Shown here: positions 24,650 through 37,800 of the stretch, piece after piece | How positions within the stretch are numbered: position 1 is the stretch's first letter | Layout of the letters: every line of letters begins with the position of its first letter | Source: Phycomyces blakesleeanus NRRL 1555(-) | Lineage: Eukaryota > Mucoromycota > Mucoromycetes > Mucorales > Phycomycetaceae | DNA: 64,000 nt | Direction: 5' to 3' | Assembly (NCBI RefSeq): GCF_001638985.1 | Contig: NW_017265159.1 | Span: forward strand, 547,113 to 611,112 | Notes under the pieces: generated by a model | Told to the model about the DNA's origin: nothing | Database searches by the model: none | Seen by the model: only the letters and a program-made list of their open reading frames with translations | Program-made: the position numbers and the translations under genes

Positions 24650-25470
24650 TTAATTATCTAGAGCCTATTGAATTGTTAACTATTTTATATGATGATGGAG
24701 TAGCGAAAAAGACATCTCAATTGGGCTCATCATCAATCATAGAAGTTTTGCATCTGTGTCTTTTGCGGAATGCTACAATGTTAAAAAGCTGCTTTTCTGA
24801 TGATCAAGGAAGACGAGACAGTATCAAAGTCCACGCAAAGAATCCAATTAGTCAATGATGAGAATGTCATCCACGGAAGGCGTATTGACATTTGACTGGC
24901 CTGTCATGTTCCAAACAACGATGGAGGGTGTGGAATTAGCTTAAATTGTATTCAAAAAGTAAAATTTCAGAACAATTACTCTATAGTACCAGCAAAGAAA
25001 GAACCTCTGAATCAATTCCTGTATCCTCAACTATATACAGTTCTTCTTTGATACCACCAACAGTCAAGCAATAAACTTTGAAAGTTCCAAAAAGTCGTCA
25101 TATATATTTATGTTATATCCGACGAGATAGAATAATTAATCTCAGCAGCGAGGCTGCTTTAGTACATGCCAATAATCTCTACAAGCATGATCTTATCAAA
25201 GTCAATGTCTTTGGATCAAGAAGTCTTGTTGGATCACCAAAACGTAAAATGAGCCCTGTCAGCGTGTTCCTCTCTCCCAGCAATAGAGAAGAGGGGCAAA
25301 CTTGTAGCAATCTCAGGATTGCTAAAAATGGAAAGAATTTTAAGACCAACGTCGGGATAAATGGCTCCGAGTAAAATCAAGGCACTTGAGACTTTATATA
25401 AATTGTGTTGGTAACCTTTCTTTGTTCTTCCTTCATAGTATTTAACAAACACACACACATATATATAATG
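24650..25470 (-). pseudogene. Decayed protein-coding remnant, family unknown
   Basis: Read on the minus strand, coding-like segments alternate among frames and are broken by stops. They include KYYEGRTKKGYQ and LGAIYPDVGLKILSIFSN near 25450-25310, GDPTRLLDPKTLTLIRS near 25240-25190, FGTFKVYCLTVGGIKEELY and EDTGIDSEVLSLL near 25090-24990, and WNMTGQSNVNTPSVDDI near 24920-24860. The order is consistent with one frameshifted and nonsense-mutated gene. I do not recognise the family; transposon cargo or a decayed host gene are both possible. Confidence 0.45.
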
Positions 25471-26147
25471 GCTCTTATCACTCCTACTCTACATAAATAT
25501 CATTTTTAATTCTTCTTCAAAGTAGTCGATCTAATATCTCTAACAAGAGAATCACTTACAAGAGTCTTGATCTGATAATTCTATCTGAGGTTATATATTC
25601 CATTAAAACCAACAATTTATTAAAAACAGCGTTTATTACAGATGGATTTTTATCTTGTATAGAGCCTAAATTAAATGCAGTATATGTCCTTGTACGAAGC
25701 ACGAATTTACTTTTTGGATTGGTACACTATATCCCACTAAACATACCCTTGACTCAATTTTACTTATACTCAATTGCGACATACAAGATATTCTATAATG
25801 TGTGTCTATGTTGCTAGCTCCAATAACTTGGTGATATTTGGAGGAAGAAGGATTATATACATTATATTATTTTCCAGAACAAATTCCTACACTAAAGTCA
25901 TTGTGGTTGAAATTAACATATATATATATTATGAACAATCTAGCAAGAATTGCTTTGAAAATGTGCTAGATAAAAAAAAAAAGGCAAAAGTTTGGGTAAT
26001 TGAAACACAGTAAAGTCCGTAGAGTTTATGTTTTTTTTTTTTTTTTAATAAAAAGATCGCATTGACTCCTTCTACTATCTACAATTTGAAAGGTACTTTA
26101 CAAATAATACAAAGAATATGTTGTTAATACCAATGGGTGTATTTAAC

Positions 26148-26149
<2 letters not shown>

Positions 26150-26186
<37 letters not shown>
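26150..26186. repeat. (TAA)n microsatellite
   Basis: About a dozen ATA/TAA units in gene-free sequence. Confidence 0.8.
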
Positions 26187-26188
<2 letters not shown>

Positions 26189-27317
26189 CTATTGATATAC
26201 TGGTCATTTGGTACAAAAAATAAAGAGATATCATTTTGTCCTCCCCTCTCATTATTGCCGATTAGCTTTATTTTATCTTATTGGGTACCTTTAATTATGT
26301 TTGATTGAATGTCATTCGATTATAAATTGCTTATTGAATCTTTTCAATATATGGGCTGCTTACCCGTGATAACCAAAATAAATAAATAAATAAAAAACAG
26401 AGGTGTTTCGGTTAAGCTAGAAAATAAATAAATTTTGGTGAAATTTGTCAAGATAGTAAATGTCGATATCTATCTTATCAACCTATAATCTTCTTTTACT
26501 TTCTCTCTTGTTAAAATTTCTCTGTACAACATACAAATTGTTTAATTTCTGGTTTACACTTTTAATTAATTATTTCTATAGTGATTTTCTTTGCCTTAAC
26601 TTTACTTTTGATAAGAAAACTTCTCAATGGAATTAAACTCAGGAGGAATACAAAAAAAGAGGTACATAGAACTAATATGCTTTCATACATGAAGTCAAGA
26701 GCTGTGTTATAGGGCCACTAATCTATGCCATGACAATGACTTTGCCTCTTTCATTAAAAAAAAGTAACCTTTTGAAAAAAAAAAAATATTAGGGTTATGA
26801 ACATGGTACGGTTCATATGATATAAGCATTAGTTATATATTCAAGTCAGCGGTAAATATGGTCTTAAGACCAAATGGTCTGTTTGATTTAGGTACAAGTA
26901 TTATAATTATCCCAGTAGTTCCTTGTTTTTTTTTCTTCTTTTTCTGCAGGCATTTGCTTTAAAGAGGAAATTGTATGAAAATACATTGGCTTGATGGCAA
27001 ACAACTAGTTGATAAACAAGATATCGTTAATTATAGAAAGTATATACTTATTTTAACTGTCCGTAAAGAAAGAAGAAGAGAAGGTATCCTGCTGTATAAT
27101 AATAGTGAAAAAGAAATTTATGATATTTATTAATAGATAAAAAATTAAAGGAAATTAAAAAACAAGACTTGCTTTTAGGATCAAAGGGCAACATTTTTTT
27201 ATTTTATTTATTTTTTATAAAGAAAGGTTTTCTAAAGACATCATATTATATTATAAATTATATATATACTTTAAAAACTATAATTTACTTATTTATTTAA
27301 TCATTAATTAATAATTA

Positions 27318-27353
<36 letters not shown>

Positions 27354-27460
27354 TATATACGTGTGTGTGTGTGTATTAACAGTGCCAAGTTATTAATTAA
27401 AACCAACAACTTTTACTTCTAATTTTTTAGACAACGATATGTACTTCCAAATCTAGCACT

Positions 27461-30400
27461 TTAAAGTCTCTGATCATTATTATTATTATTATTTGTACCC
27501 AGTAATCTCTGCTGGGATCCCGGTGTTAATCCTGTACCAGTCGATCCATCAGTAAAAGCGTTACTAATCGGAGGGCGACTATGATGTGGCTGGACAGATG
27601 ACGACAGCGATGATTGTGGTCCTTGTGCCTGGAATTCTTCGGGCATTATTGGAGAAGAGGGCCGTCTGTTTCGCATGGCCATCGGCATACGGTCGGAGTC
27701 GGTGGGGGTCAAATCGTTTTTACTCGGAATACTGATATTATTATCTTCTTGCTTGATTGCCAAATCGAGTTCTTTAAAGATTTCATCGTTGATGTAGTAT
27801 GACTTAAACAACAACTCCATCAACTGCATACGCTCTTCCATCCTTCCTAACCGGTAGTCTTGGTCTAATTCATCCTGGTCAAGGTATAGTGGATCGTCAT
27901 TTGGATTATGGTAATTTGGAAGGTTGAAGGTTGAGAATCGGCGATGGACAGGGTTGATGAGAGGAATGGGAGTGTGCAGAGAACTGAACTGAGTACGAAG
28001 TCTTCTCTTGATCGACTGTTTCATTGAGCCAACAGACCATCGGTGGATTACACCCCAGGGAGAGTTTGGACGGAAGCCAAAGAGCCATGCTTGGACAGCG
28101 ATCAGAAGACTGAAGACACCACCAACAAAGCCAAGAGCGTTAAGTAAGCTGTAGACCTTTTGTTCCTTAAGTACCACTTCATCAAAGTCATTTGGAAACA
28201 CTACAATACGACCAATCATAGAAGGCGTTTGGGTTGTGAATGCTAGGTTGTGGACACCAGAGCGGTATATGGTAGTAATCTCGGGTGTATCGTTCAATAC
28301 TGGCAAAAAGCCTACGTTGTTCCAGCCATTATTTTGGAGGTATCGGTGATTCTGGAGATTGTATCCTATGGTCGAATATGTAGATGGCTCTATATCATAT
28401 ACATTTTCAGCCTTCTTGTCATCCATGTCAGCCCTCTGCCACTCTGCCAGGTCGGCCGGTGAATAGAGCTGTGCAACATTTGTAGTGTTGATATTATAGG
28501 TTGCTACGTTGGGATCCATTCCTGGAGGGTATATATTGGCATGGATAGCACCCTGAACAGTTCCGTCGCCAAACAGTGAAAAGGTCAATTGGGTTCCGTT
28601 TGTAGATCCATCGAGTGTTTTGACTAGCCTGAAGCTGTCAGGGGGCGCATATAGAAAACAAGTTACGTTGCCAATACTATCCGAGAATCGAGGCTCAGAA
28701 ATTGACATATCGAGAAGAGTCACGTAATCATTACAGACATCTCCGGTGTCAGTGTTGCATCGAACTGCTACGCCATTTTCGTCGGCTGCATAGGCACCTT
28801 CTGCGTTATTCCAACCTTCAAAGCATATACGAATATCTAATATAAACATGTTAATTACACAAAAGATCCATACTTTTCGTGTGTATCAAGTAATTTACCT
28901 GGTGTTTGTACAGCAGCAGCTGCGGTACGAATGGTAATTGTTGAAATTGGACTCCGGACTACTTGCCAGATCGTGAAAGAAAAGAAGGCAAAGAATATCA
29001 GCAAGATAATAAAGCGACAGACGAGACGGCATGTTTCTGTCCAAAGAGGCTCTCCTGATCTATATGCCATGACGTATACAGTGTTAGGCACAAAATATAT
29101 GTAAATAAATTTATATGACTGCGATTCTTACCGAGGTCTCCAGACAATATCACTGTGTATATAGGAAATGAAAGATAGTACAGGCCTCCATAGTTTGAAG
29201 ACAATCATCAGAACAACGATAACAAACACGAGAACACCAATGACAATTCCTGCAATAGCTCCTCCGCTCAACCCGGTAAAGACATTTTCTTCGCCGTCTT
29301 TTATGCTTGGATCGTTGTACTGTGCCTTATTAGCCACCCAGACAAAATCGGTCATGGTCTGACTATTGAATCTGAGTACATCAATATTACTACTAAAATC
29401 GTTCAGTTCTCCTCCTATAATCATTTTAGATTAAATATGTACATAGTTTTAGTAACGTGATAGACTGATTCATATCGCAGTCTCTGACAGTTGGGATAGT
29501 AAGTCTTACCATAAGCCATTATTACAACGTTGTCACTCACAAGCCCAATCGATCCACGACTGCGGCGAATAGAAGCTGGGCCAGCAACTTCAGGTATAGT
29601 CCAGATCCATGTAGTTGTATCCAAAACAAGAACATCATTATAAGATTGAACAGTCAAAAGATTTTTGCCGTTATTTCCTAAATACATCAAAAGTTTATTA
29701 GCGGTGTGCTTTTTATGATACAAGATCTATAGATAGATATATAGATATGACTGTGACCTTACCTGCATATACGATGATTGACTTCTTATCGGCAGCTATT
29801 AATTGTATAGAGTAAGTCTTAAATGTTGATACATGAGTTAACCTAAAGGGAAACTCACCGAGTATTGCACTAGCAGCAATTCGATCACTGATAGGTGGAC
29901 CAGTAGCCGTGATGTTTGACCATGAATTAGTTTTGGTATCGAATATTGTGATATCTTTAGATGATACTGCGATAGTCTCTGAAATGTTCGTTTCAGATAC
30001 TCCACCAAAAAGAAATACAATTCTTCCATCTCTGTAGCAACAACAAAAATAAAATTAAAATTTTGGTTGTGTAATTATTAGTTTACGTATACGTAGATAG
30101 AAATAATTTAGTATTTGTGAATATTTGACTTACGGGAGGGCAATGGCCGAATGCCCAAAGACATATCGTGCGTCGGGAGTGGTAAGGTCAGTGTAGACGC
30201 CAGTGGAAGGCTCAAAAGACCATATATCATTATAGCTAGCATCTAAAATTAATGTAGTTCCTCCATAAATATAAATCTTTCCGTTTGGAGCCAATGTTGC
30301 CGAGAAATCAGTGCGTAGCATTGGTCCAGTAGCGTTTGATGGAGCTGGAAATCTAACCCAGGATGCATTGGGGCTGTTGAAATTGTAGATGTAGGAATAT

Positions 30401-30798
30401 ATTGTTTCGTTGTACTCTAGCTGTGCATCATCACTTCCAGTAAAGACAATGGCTCTATTTCCGTCAGGTAAGAGTGTTGCCCGTGAGAAAGAATTCTTAG
30501 AGCCAGGCAGTGCTTGAGGGACAGTTTCAAGTTCCATCGTTCCTTTTATGTTCGGATCGTCTGACTGTGACAGTGACAGAGAGGTGAAGATGTCTGAAGT
30601 ATAGTTTGTGGGGACTTGGCCTCCATAGTTGTATAGTTTATTGTTGCGTACAAAGTACGCTAGATTTGCGCGGGGTGATATTCCACTGTAGTAACTTGCT
30701 GGAACAGCATATGATGCTTTGACATGATCAAAAAACGAGAGCCATATAAATAGGACTGATATTACTGAATATGCCAGTCTCATTTTAGCAGATGGCAT
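27461..30798 (-). CDS. Kelch-type ectodomain protein with multi-pass membrane region
   Basis: Seven exons on the minus strand (30798-30134, 30031-29859, 29795-29763, 29677-29510, 29414-29132, 29059-28899, 28836-27461) join in phase to 952 residues. Residues 1-32 are a signal peptide. Residues about 40-375 form a kelch-like beta-propeller with repeats such as NKLYNYGGQ, GKIYIYGGTTL, RIVFLFGGVSE and SIIVYAGN, plus many N-glycosylation sites. A Gly-rich transmembrane helix (AIAGIVIGVLVFVIVVLMIV) lies near 400-420 and a second (FIILLIFFAFFSFTIW) near 455-475. Then comes a roughly 230-residue domain with four cysteines near its start, and another hydrophobic segment (LGFVGGVFSLLIAVQAWLFG) near 725-750. 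A polar tail ends in poly-Asn. It resembles the large galactose-oxidase-like/kelch membrane proteins common in Mucoromycota, probably at the cell surface. Its ligand is unknown. Confidence 0.85.
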
Positions 30799-33700
30799 AA
30801 TAGAAATATATAAAGAAAAGGAAAAGGAAAAGGAAAGAAAGAAAGAAGAGAGAATGGTAAAGAAGAAGAAGAAATGAAAAAAAAATTGTATGAAAGGCTT
30901 ATGAATGAATCGAAAGGGGGCTATGTGACAGGATGGTCTAATCAAAGAAAGAGCAAGATATTGGTGATACAGCCGATTGAGGAAAGACACAAAAGTCAAC
31001 TATTTTTTTTTGGAAGTATATTGGTGAATTATTGTGACATAGTTACGATGGTCCAAAGTCTAGGTCTCTCATTATTATTATTATTATTATTATTATTTTG
31101 AATCAGCTGTATGTGCCGAAATGAGATACAAGTCCCAAGAAACTCGGGCGTAACCAAGGGCTGGTGTCTAGTATTCCATACTCAAAATGTCACTATTTTG
31201 AGCCAAGAAAATTGGGCCTTTCCATGCAAGAAAAAAGAAGAAGTTTGTCCTACAAAGACCGGTACTATAAGGCTTAGAAAAACAATATTTTTTTTTTGAA
31301 TTTTTGATTTTTATAGAATACGTTGATCTATTTGGAAGTAAGATCAAAAGTTCGTTTGGTTATTCTTTTCCAGTCTCGGTAATGGCTTGTCTGCAAAAAA
31401 AAAGAATCGAGCTCTAGTAAATCAATTCCAGGGTTAAAGTTTTCTTCTTCTATGTATATATATATATATTCTGTCAAGTATAGGTTGAAATAGGAGAGTG
31501 ATTATTATAAAAATCGAGTACAGCCATATTCAAGTAGTACTCGAATAGGAAAATCCGTCATTAACTCCTGTCTATATATTTTTTTAGTTAAAGAAAAAAA
31601 AAGAAACAATCGCAGTGTTATTAAAACAATTATAAAAGAACCATTAGAGATATTTGAGCGTAAAACTGAAATAATCAGACACAGTATAACCATAGTATCA
31701 TTCTTATAATTCCAAGCATATAAAACTCCAATTGTCAGTACTTGAGAGTATCATGATTTGTCTGCAAGTCATCAAGTATGAATTCCAACATATTTTATTT
31801 TATTAATCTGTATTTTGATGCGACAGGTAATACACTAGTAAAGATATATATATATTTTAGTGGTGGAGAGGCTGATGTATATGGAAATAGCTCATGGAAT
31901 TCAATGAGCGCGGCTCGGGTAACACGACAAGATGGGCTACGAGCATACAGTTCTACGAATATTGCGTTTTTCCTTGATAGGCAAAACTATATGATAGAAA
32001 AGGAGAGAATCTTTAATGACAATCAGGGATATTATGTCGAATTAAGGAATCTACTATGGCTATCATTTTGTTTCTTAGAAAAGTTAAATGATATTAAGCA
32101 AGACGTTTATTCGTTTGACGGTCTGTTTAAGTAATAAATATAAATTTTTATATATAAAAAGTAATAGACAGCTCTTCTTTTTGAAAGAAAGAGAGAGAGA
32201 AAAAAAAAGAAAGGGATCGATTGACCAATGGGATTTTGATTTATAGAGTTTAATTCTATTTATTCTCATGGATTGTGTGCTGTTGAAAAGTAGGACAGAG
32301 TGACAACCTCACCGCATTTCCTGTGTTTCAGGAATGGGACTTTTTGAACCTAGAACTAACGACTACTGGAGTAGTGTTTCACAACACTAAAGCCTGTCTT
32401 GATTCGATAATCTATTTTAACTACACCAGTTTTGGCTGTTAAAAATAACAACTTTAGCTTTTTTTTTCTCGGGACTAAAAAAAGTATAAATATAAATATT
32501 ATATATAAAAAGAATTACAAAAGAAAAGGGTTTTTGTAGATTTGGCTACAGTTAAATATAATGCATGCTAAACCCACAAGAGTTTAGTGAACACATACTT
32601 CTTTTGATATCTTTATGATGTTGCTTAGCAACAATTATAGTTATTTTTCAAACATCGCAAGAATCTATAGGAATTACGTTTCTCAAATGGCCAAAGGAAT
32701 CTTTGTATCTCACAACAACAAATCTTGTTTATGTTTATATTTATCTGTATCAATGCACTATCACAAGTATGACAAGAAGAGGAGAAGAGGAAGCTAAGCG
32801 TAAAAAAATAAATTATAATCCTGTATTCAAAAGGTAATATCCAGTGATCTTACTTATCATATAGTAAATTCAGCCATATATCTGCCAAAAAATACTAGCC
32901 TTGGATCAGTGTACAAGATCCAACTCTAGTCACAGAGAATAATAACTCTATTGTCATTCTTGCTTTGGTTTGAATCACAAGTACTTATCCATTGTTCTTT
33001 AGCGATCTTTTACCAGAATCCAATGATATCCTGTGTTAATATATATATAGTGTGTGTGTTAACAGAAATAACAACAACAAAAGAAAAAGACATCATCAAA
33101 TGTCTGTGAGTACTGCACAAACAATCCTTTCTTTCTTTTTAATTTCTGAGTTTACTGATAGCTCTCAGACTGCTTGTTATTCCTTGAATTCCCCTTGATA
33201 ATACACCTGATATCCAGTTCCGTATACTTTGGACAATATAATAGCATGCCATAAAGAATGTATATTTTTTTTATATATATTTTTTAAGCTCCAAAGACAT
33301 TCACAATTGTCACGCACTAAAACAATTCTTCAAAGCCAAAACCTTAATATTTATACACATTGTTGAAACTCATGACACTTTGTATTACTAAAAGAAGAAG
33401 AGGAAAAGAAAAGACGTTAACGTGGCGTAGTATGTACTCCCTTGCAGCTGGTACATTATCAAATATTTGGCTTTGTCCTTGGTATAACAGCATTGTATAT
33501 TCTCTCACTTGTATGTGCTTATTTATTCTTTTTTTTTTTAAAAAAAAAAAAGGGAAAAAAGAAAGAGTTCCAATTACCCACGTTATTTTTGTATACTATC
33601 CATTCAATCAACCTCTGGTGACTTTTTTTTTTCTTTTTGATAATTATAGTCATTTTACTATTAAAAATAATTGATCATACCGGAATAATATGGATAACGT

Positions 33701-34199
33701 TATAGGCATATTAAATGTTAAAGATATTATTATTACAAGGAAAAGTTAAAATACATTTATAGATTTTAAAAGCACATTATTACTATTACTATTATTATTC
33801 TTATTATCCAAAAAAAGAAAAACAAAACAAAATATCTAACGACTGGGCTGAAGAGATACACTTTTAATCTGTTTTAAATGGTTTGAAATCTATGGATATC
33901 GAGTCTCAAACTTATGAGTATGCGAGCTGTATAATTACGTTGGCAAAATAGCTTGAGAAGCTTATTAATAAAACGAGCATACTTTGTTCTGTAAATAACT
34001 CAACTTTTAGATAACATGATAAGCTTATGTTTTGGCTTTGGTTTTTATTTTGTTATCTAGCCTCAAATAGAGAGCCACAGTGCTAACAGGACCAACATAA
34101 GCCATACACTTGCCTTTACCCGAAATGTAAGGTTCATATACAGAGAGCTAAATTTTTCTTGTGAATGAGTAAAAGTACTTGCACATGGAAGCCTTACTA

Positions 34200-34238
<39 letters not shown>

Positions 34239-34501
34239 AAGATAATTTACAATAATTCCAATCGCAATACATTTTTACTTTAATTTAAATAAAAGGCTTG
34301 TCAAAATATACAAAGGTGTATAGTTTTGACTCCTAAATGTTTAAGTTCAAGGGTTTGTTTAAAGTACACTATAGAATCGAAGCACAATAGCTCGTTTATT
34401 TTGTCCCCAAAAGCTGAGGGCTGTTCATATATTATATTGTTATTATTTTTTGTAAATAATATGTTCTTTCTAAGAAATAAAATATCAACAAACAAAGTTC
34501 A
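30799..34501. other. Spacer between the kelch gene and the transposon
   Basis: No intact gene seen. An open stretch at 31778-32134 (+) has GGEADVYGNSSWNSMSAARV-like sequence that might be a decayed fragment, but I cannot assign it. A cluster of small hairpins at 32318-32389 is listed separately. (TA)n at 34203-34233 lies next to the left end of the transposon. Confidence 0.45.
32318..32389. other. Cluster of perfect small hairpins, possible structured RNA
   Basis: Three perfect stems lie in 72 bases: TTCCTG/CAGGAA (32318-32334), ACTAC/GTAGT (32362-32375, four-base loop) and TAGTGTT/AACACTA (32372-32389, four-base loop). The last two share bases and are mutually exclusive. A run of nine T at 32459-32467 follows downstream. 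No known RNA family is recognised. Confidence 0.25.
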
Positions 34502-34546
34502 GCTATTATTCAGGCCTGACGCTTTACCTCTCGGACACGACGTTTC
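34502..34546 (+). repeat. Left terminal inverted repeat of the MULE (candidate)
   Basis: It pairs with the minus strand of 40790-40835. The best-conserved 28 bases are 34518-34545, 24 of 28 identical to the right copy. A third, direct copy of the 28-base core lies at 39350-39377 and differs at six sites, all transitions. Confidence 0.6.
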
Positions 34547-34868
34547 TATAGAGTACTAAATATATATATATATTCTAAACACCGCTTTTCATTGTGTACC
34601 GGACTCCTGGAAAGTGACTATGGTCCGGCCTTCAATAGTAACAGAGTACCTAAAAGCGAAAAAATAAAAAAAAGTTATACCCTGAAGAAATTAGTGAAAG
34701 GCCTGTTATAAAACCTTCTTTTCTTTTATATGCTCATCTTGTAAGAATTAAACATCTTTTACATAATATAATGTTTTGCTTTGAAGACACAAGAGTGCTC
34801 CTTCTACCATTACAAATTAGTATTTGTAAAAACGATGTTAACAATCGCTCAATAGAAATCACTTCAAC

Positions 34869-37800
34869 ATGAATACTATCAATAAAAAATCATTTCTTAT
34901 CGACGGAAACGAATACTATCCCATTCAGCAAGACTTTCCCACTACACCAACCAATGACTATGCCAACATTACTGTGGCGATTTCTAAGATGCATGAGTAT
35001 ACACTTGCTAACAACTTCACTCTCGCAACCAAAGACCGTAAACCAACTCGGGGTTACTTAAAGTGCACCAGGGGTGGTCACTGTAGAAACACCCATAAAC
35101 TTGAAGACTGCGATCGTGTAAAAATCCGCCCTAGTTCGAAAACCGGATGTCCTTACATGATAAAGCTATCTTACAAGAAAGGAATCAAAGGATATCTTCC
35201 CTTGAAAGCTTCTAGTGAAATGGAGAGCTATCACAATCATCCTCTTGATGACAAATGCTTGGAATCGACTCTGAAAGGCAGATTGTCAAGAGTTACTGCC
35301 GAAGACGCCAAGCAGATATCTAAACTTGTTGAGACAAAGGCCAAGACTCATGAGATCCAAAGGACTATCACAGACGAAAAAGACGATGGTCATAAGCTGT
35401 ATGTTAGCGATATCAACAATATTAAGGCTGCCTTTGCTCGAGTTTCTGCCCATGTTGCCCAGAATGCGGGTACTGGACTTGTTAAGATGATGGAAGCAAA
35501 AGGTTACCAGGTGCATTATGGTGTAAACGGGAATAATTCGCTGGAGAGAGTGTTTTTTACCAATCAGAAGATGATGGAGAGAGCTCGTCGCTTCTCAGAA
35601 GTTATGGTGGTAGATGCTACATATTCTACCAATAACTTGTCAATGCCACTGATTTGCGTGGAAGGTATCCACAACCTCGGAGGAGAAACCCTCAAATCGT
35701 TTCCCATTGCCTTTGCCTGGGTCTCTAACGAGCAGCAAGGCACGTATCTTTGGTTCCTCCAGCAACTCAAGGCACTTGTTTTTGAAGACAAGGCTCTTAG
35801 CACAGTTTTTGTGACAGAAAAGTGTGCTGCACTTATGAACGCTCTCGATGTCGTGTTTGTGAACAACAGCAAACTGCTTTGTTACTGGCACATGCTGAAT
35901 AGTGTGGAAAAGGCTTTTTCGGAAAAAGTTGGCTCGGTAAAAAAAAAGGAAGAGCTGACGGGATATATATCCAATATGATCCATAGCAAAAGTAAGAAGA
36001 AGTTTGACTGGGCTCTGAATAAGTTCAACACTGTATCCGCTGGTTCCGAAGTAGAAAATGGCAATGTGAAAGCGCCAGTCTCGGTATATTTTCATGACAG
36101 GTGGATTACATGCCAAGAGAAGTGGACAGGTTATCTTACTCAGAAGATAATGCATTTTGGATGCACAACATCGCAAAGAGTGGAAAGTGCTCATCAAACC
36201 TTAAAGAGAGGCATATCTGCAATAGCTTCCCTGGATCTCGCCTTTGAAAATATTTCAAGATATATCGAGAGGCTTGAGAGAGACTTCCGGAATGTGGAGA
36301 TCAGGGAATCTACCACGGTTGACCCTCTTGTTGGACGAAACAAGCTTTTGTCTAGACTGCTCATGAAGGTCTCAAAGTGAGCTTTACTGGTAATAGACCA
36401 AGAGGTTCGACTGAAATGTGAAAGCAGTATTGTTTGTGAATGTATGAACAAGCTCCAGTATGGTCTACCTTGTCGCCATTCTTTGCCTACTGGAAGGGAT
36501 ATCTATATTTCTGATATCCCCAAAAGGTGGGTTATTGATCCTCGTAATGTAAAGTCAAGGGAAAACACTTGTCGGGAAAACTTCCAGCTTGAGGAAAGAC
36601 CAGAGGTGTGGATGGAGGAAGTGATTAAACTCGAGGCACTGTTTCGGTCCTGTGAGGGCAGCCAGCAAGTGGCCAATCTTCTGAATAAAATCAAGAAGGT
36701 CACTTCTGAATTCGAAGGCAAAACTGGGCACCCTTCGATTAACTTTCAAACCCCAGAAAAAATCAAGTACCCTGGCAGACGGAAAAGTAGTGCACGTCGA
36801 AAGTACCTCCCCAAAGACTTTGGTCGAGCAAACTGGAGGAAGATCAGTGTTTCGCCTGGTCATGTAAGATAAAAAAAATATAGCATAACAAATTATTAAT
36901 ATGTATCTTGAAATAATAGGCTGGCTTTAAGGCAATGGTTAGGTTGAGAGCTAGAATGGGGGAGGGAAAGTCTGCAGCTACACAAAAACCAGAAAACAAC
37001 AAAAAACAAAACAAAAGCAAACAAGAGCCTCTCGACCCAGGTAAGATGTGTTCTTGTTTTACAGTATAATTGAGTTTATGTGGAGGGATATCGGCTTATA
37101 CGAATATGTTTTTTAGTCGATGCCACCAAAAATAAAACAAAAGATAAATAAAACAAGAGCCTCTCGACCCAGGTAATATACTTTCTTATTTTACAGTGTA
37201 ATTGAATCCATAAAGAGAAATATCGTCTTATACTAATATGCTTTTTAGTCGATGCCACAAAAGAAATAGGGTTTAAAAGACCTGCCACCGCTCTAGAAGA
37301 TTACCAGTATGATCATCGCACCTCTGTTGGCAAGAGGGTTAAATTCCAGCCTGATTTTCCTGTCTCTCATGAGATAGTTGATGACGTTAAGGGTGGGTTT
37401 AACCCTACTGCTGATGGGTGGTGTGGTTTTCGGGTACTTGCCCACTTGATCTATAAAGATTAAAACAAATTCCCTCTTGTAAAAAGGGACAGGCTTTCTG
37501 CCTTGCCAAAATACAAGGAGATATACCCAAACACCTTTGGTACTGACACCAGCCAACTGGAAAGAATTATTCGACATGGTTCTCAACTCGATTGCAACAA
37601 CACCAACTTCAACACCAACTTCATCCCAGCATGTTCAGATGCCAGTATGTGGTTTAACACACCCGACTGTGCTCAACTAGCTGCGGACACATATACACGA
37701 CCAGTCTGCGTCTACTCAGACAACCCCAACACCCCCTCAACAACCTTTCTTCCATTCGCCCTTCCCAACAACAAAACAAAACAACGACAACCTCTGATTT

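Larger units (their letters stand above)
23729..27460. other. Spacer with a decayed reading frame
   Basis: No intact gene seen. About 24650-25470 is a decayed minus-strand coding region, listed separately. The rest is AT-rich with GA (23899), TA/GT (24350-24395), TAA (26150-26186) and TA (27322-27350) tracts. Confidence 0.5.

Noticed and set aside
35564..36197. Long minus-strand frames within the transposase
   Set aside because: They are antisense shadows of the transposase, which has all recognised motifs on the plus strand.
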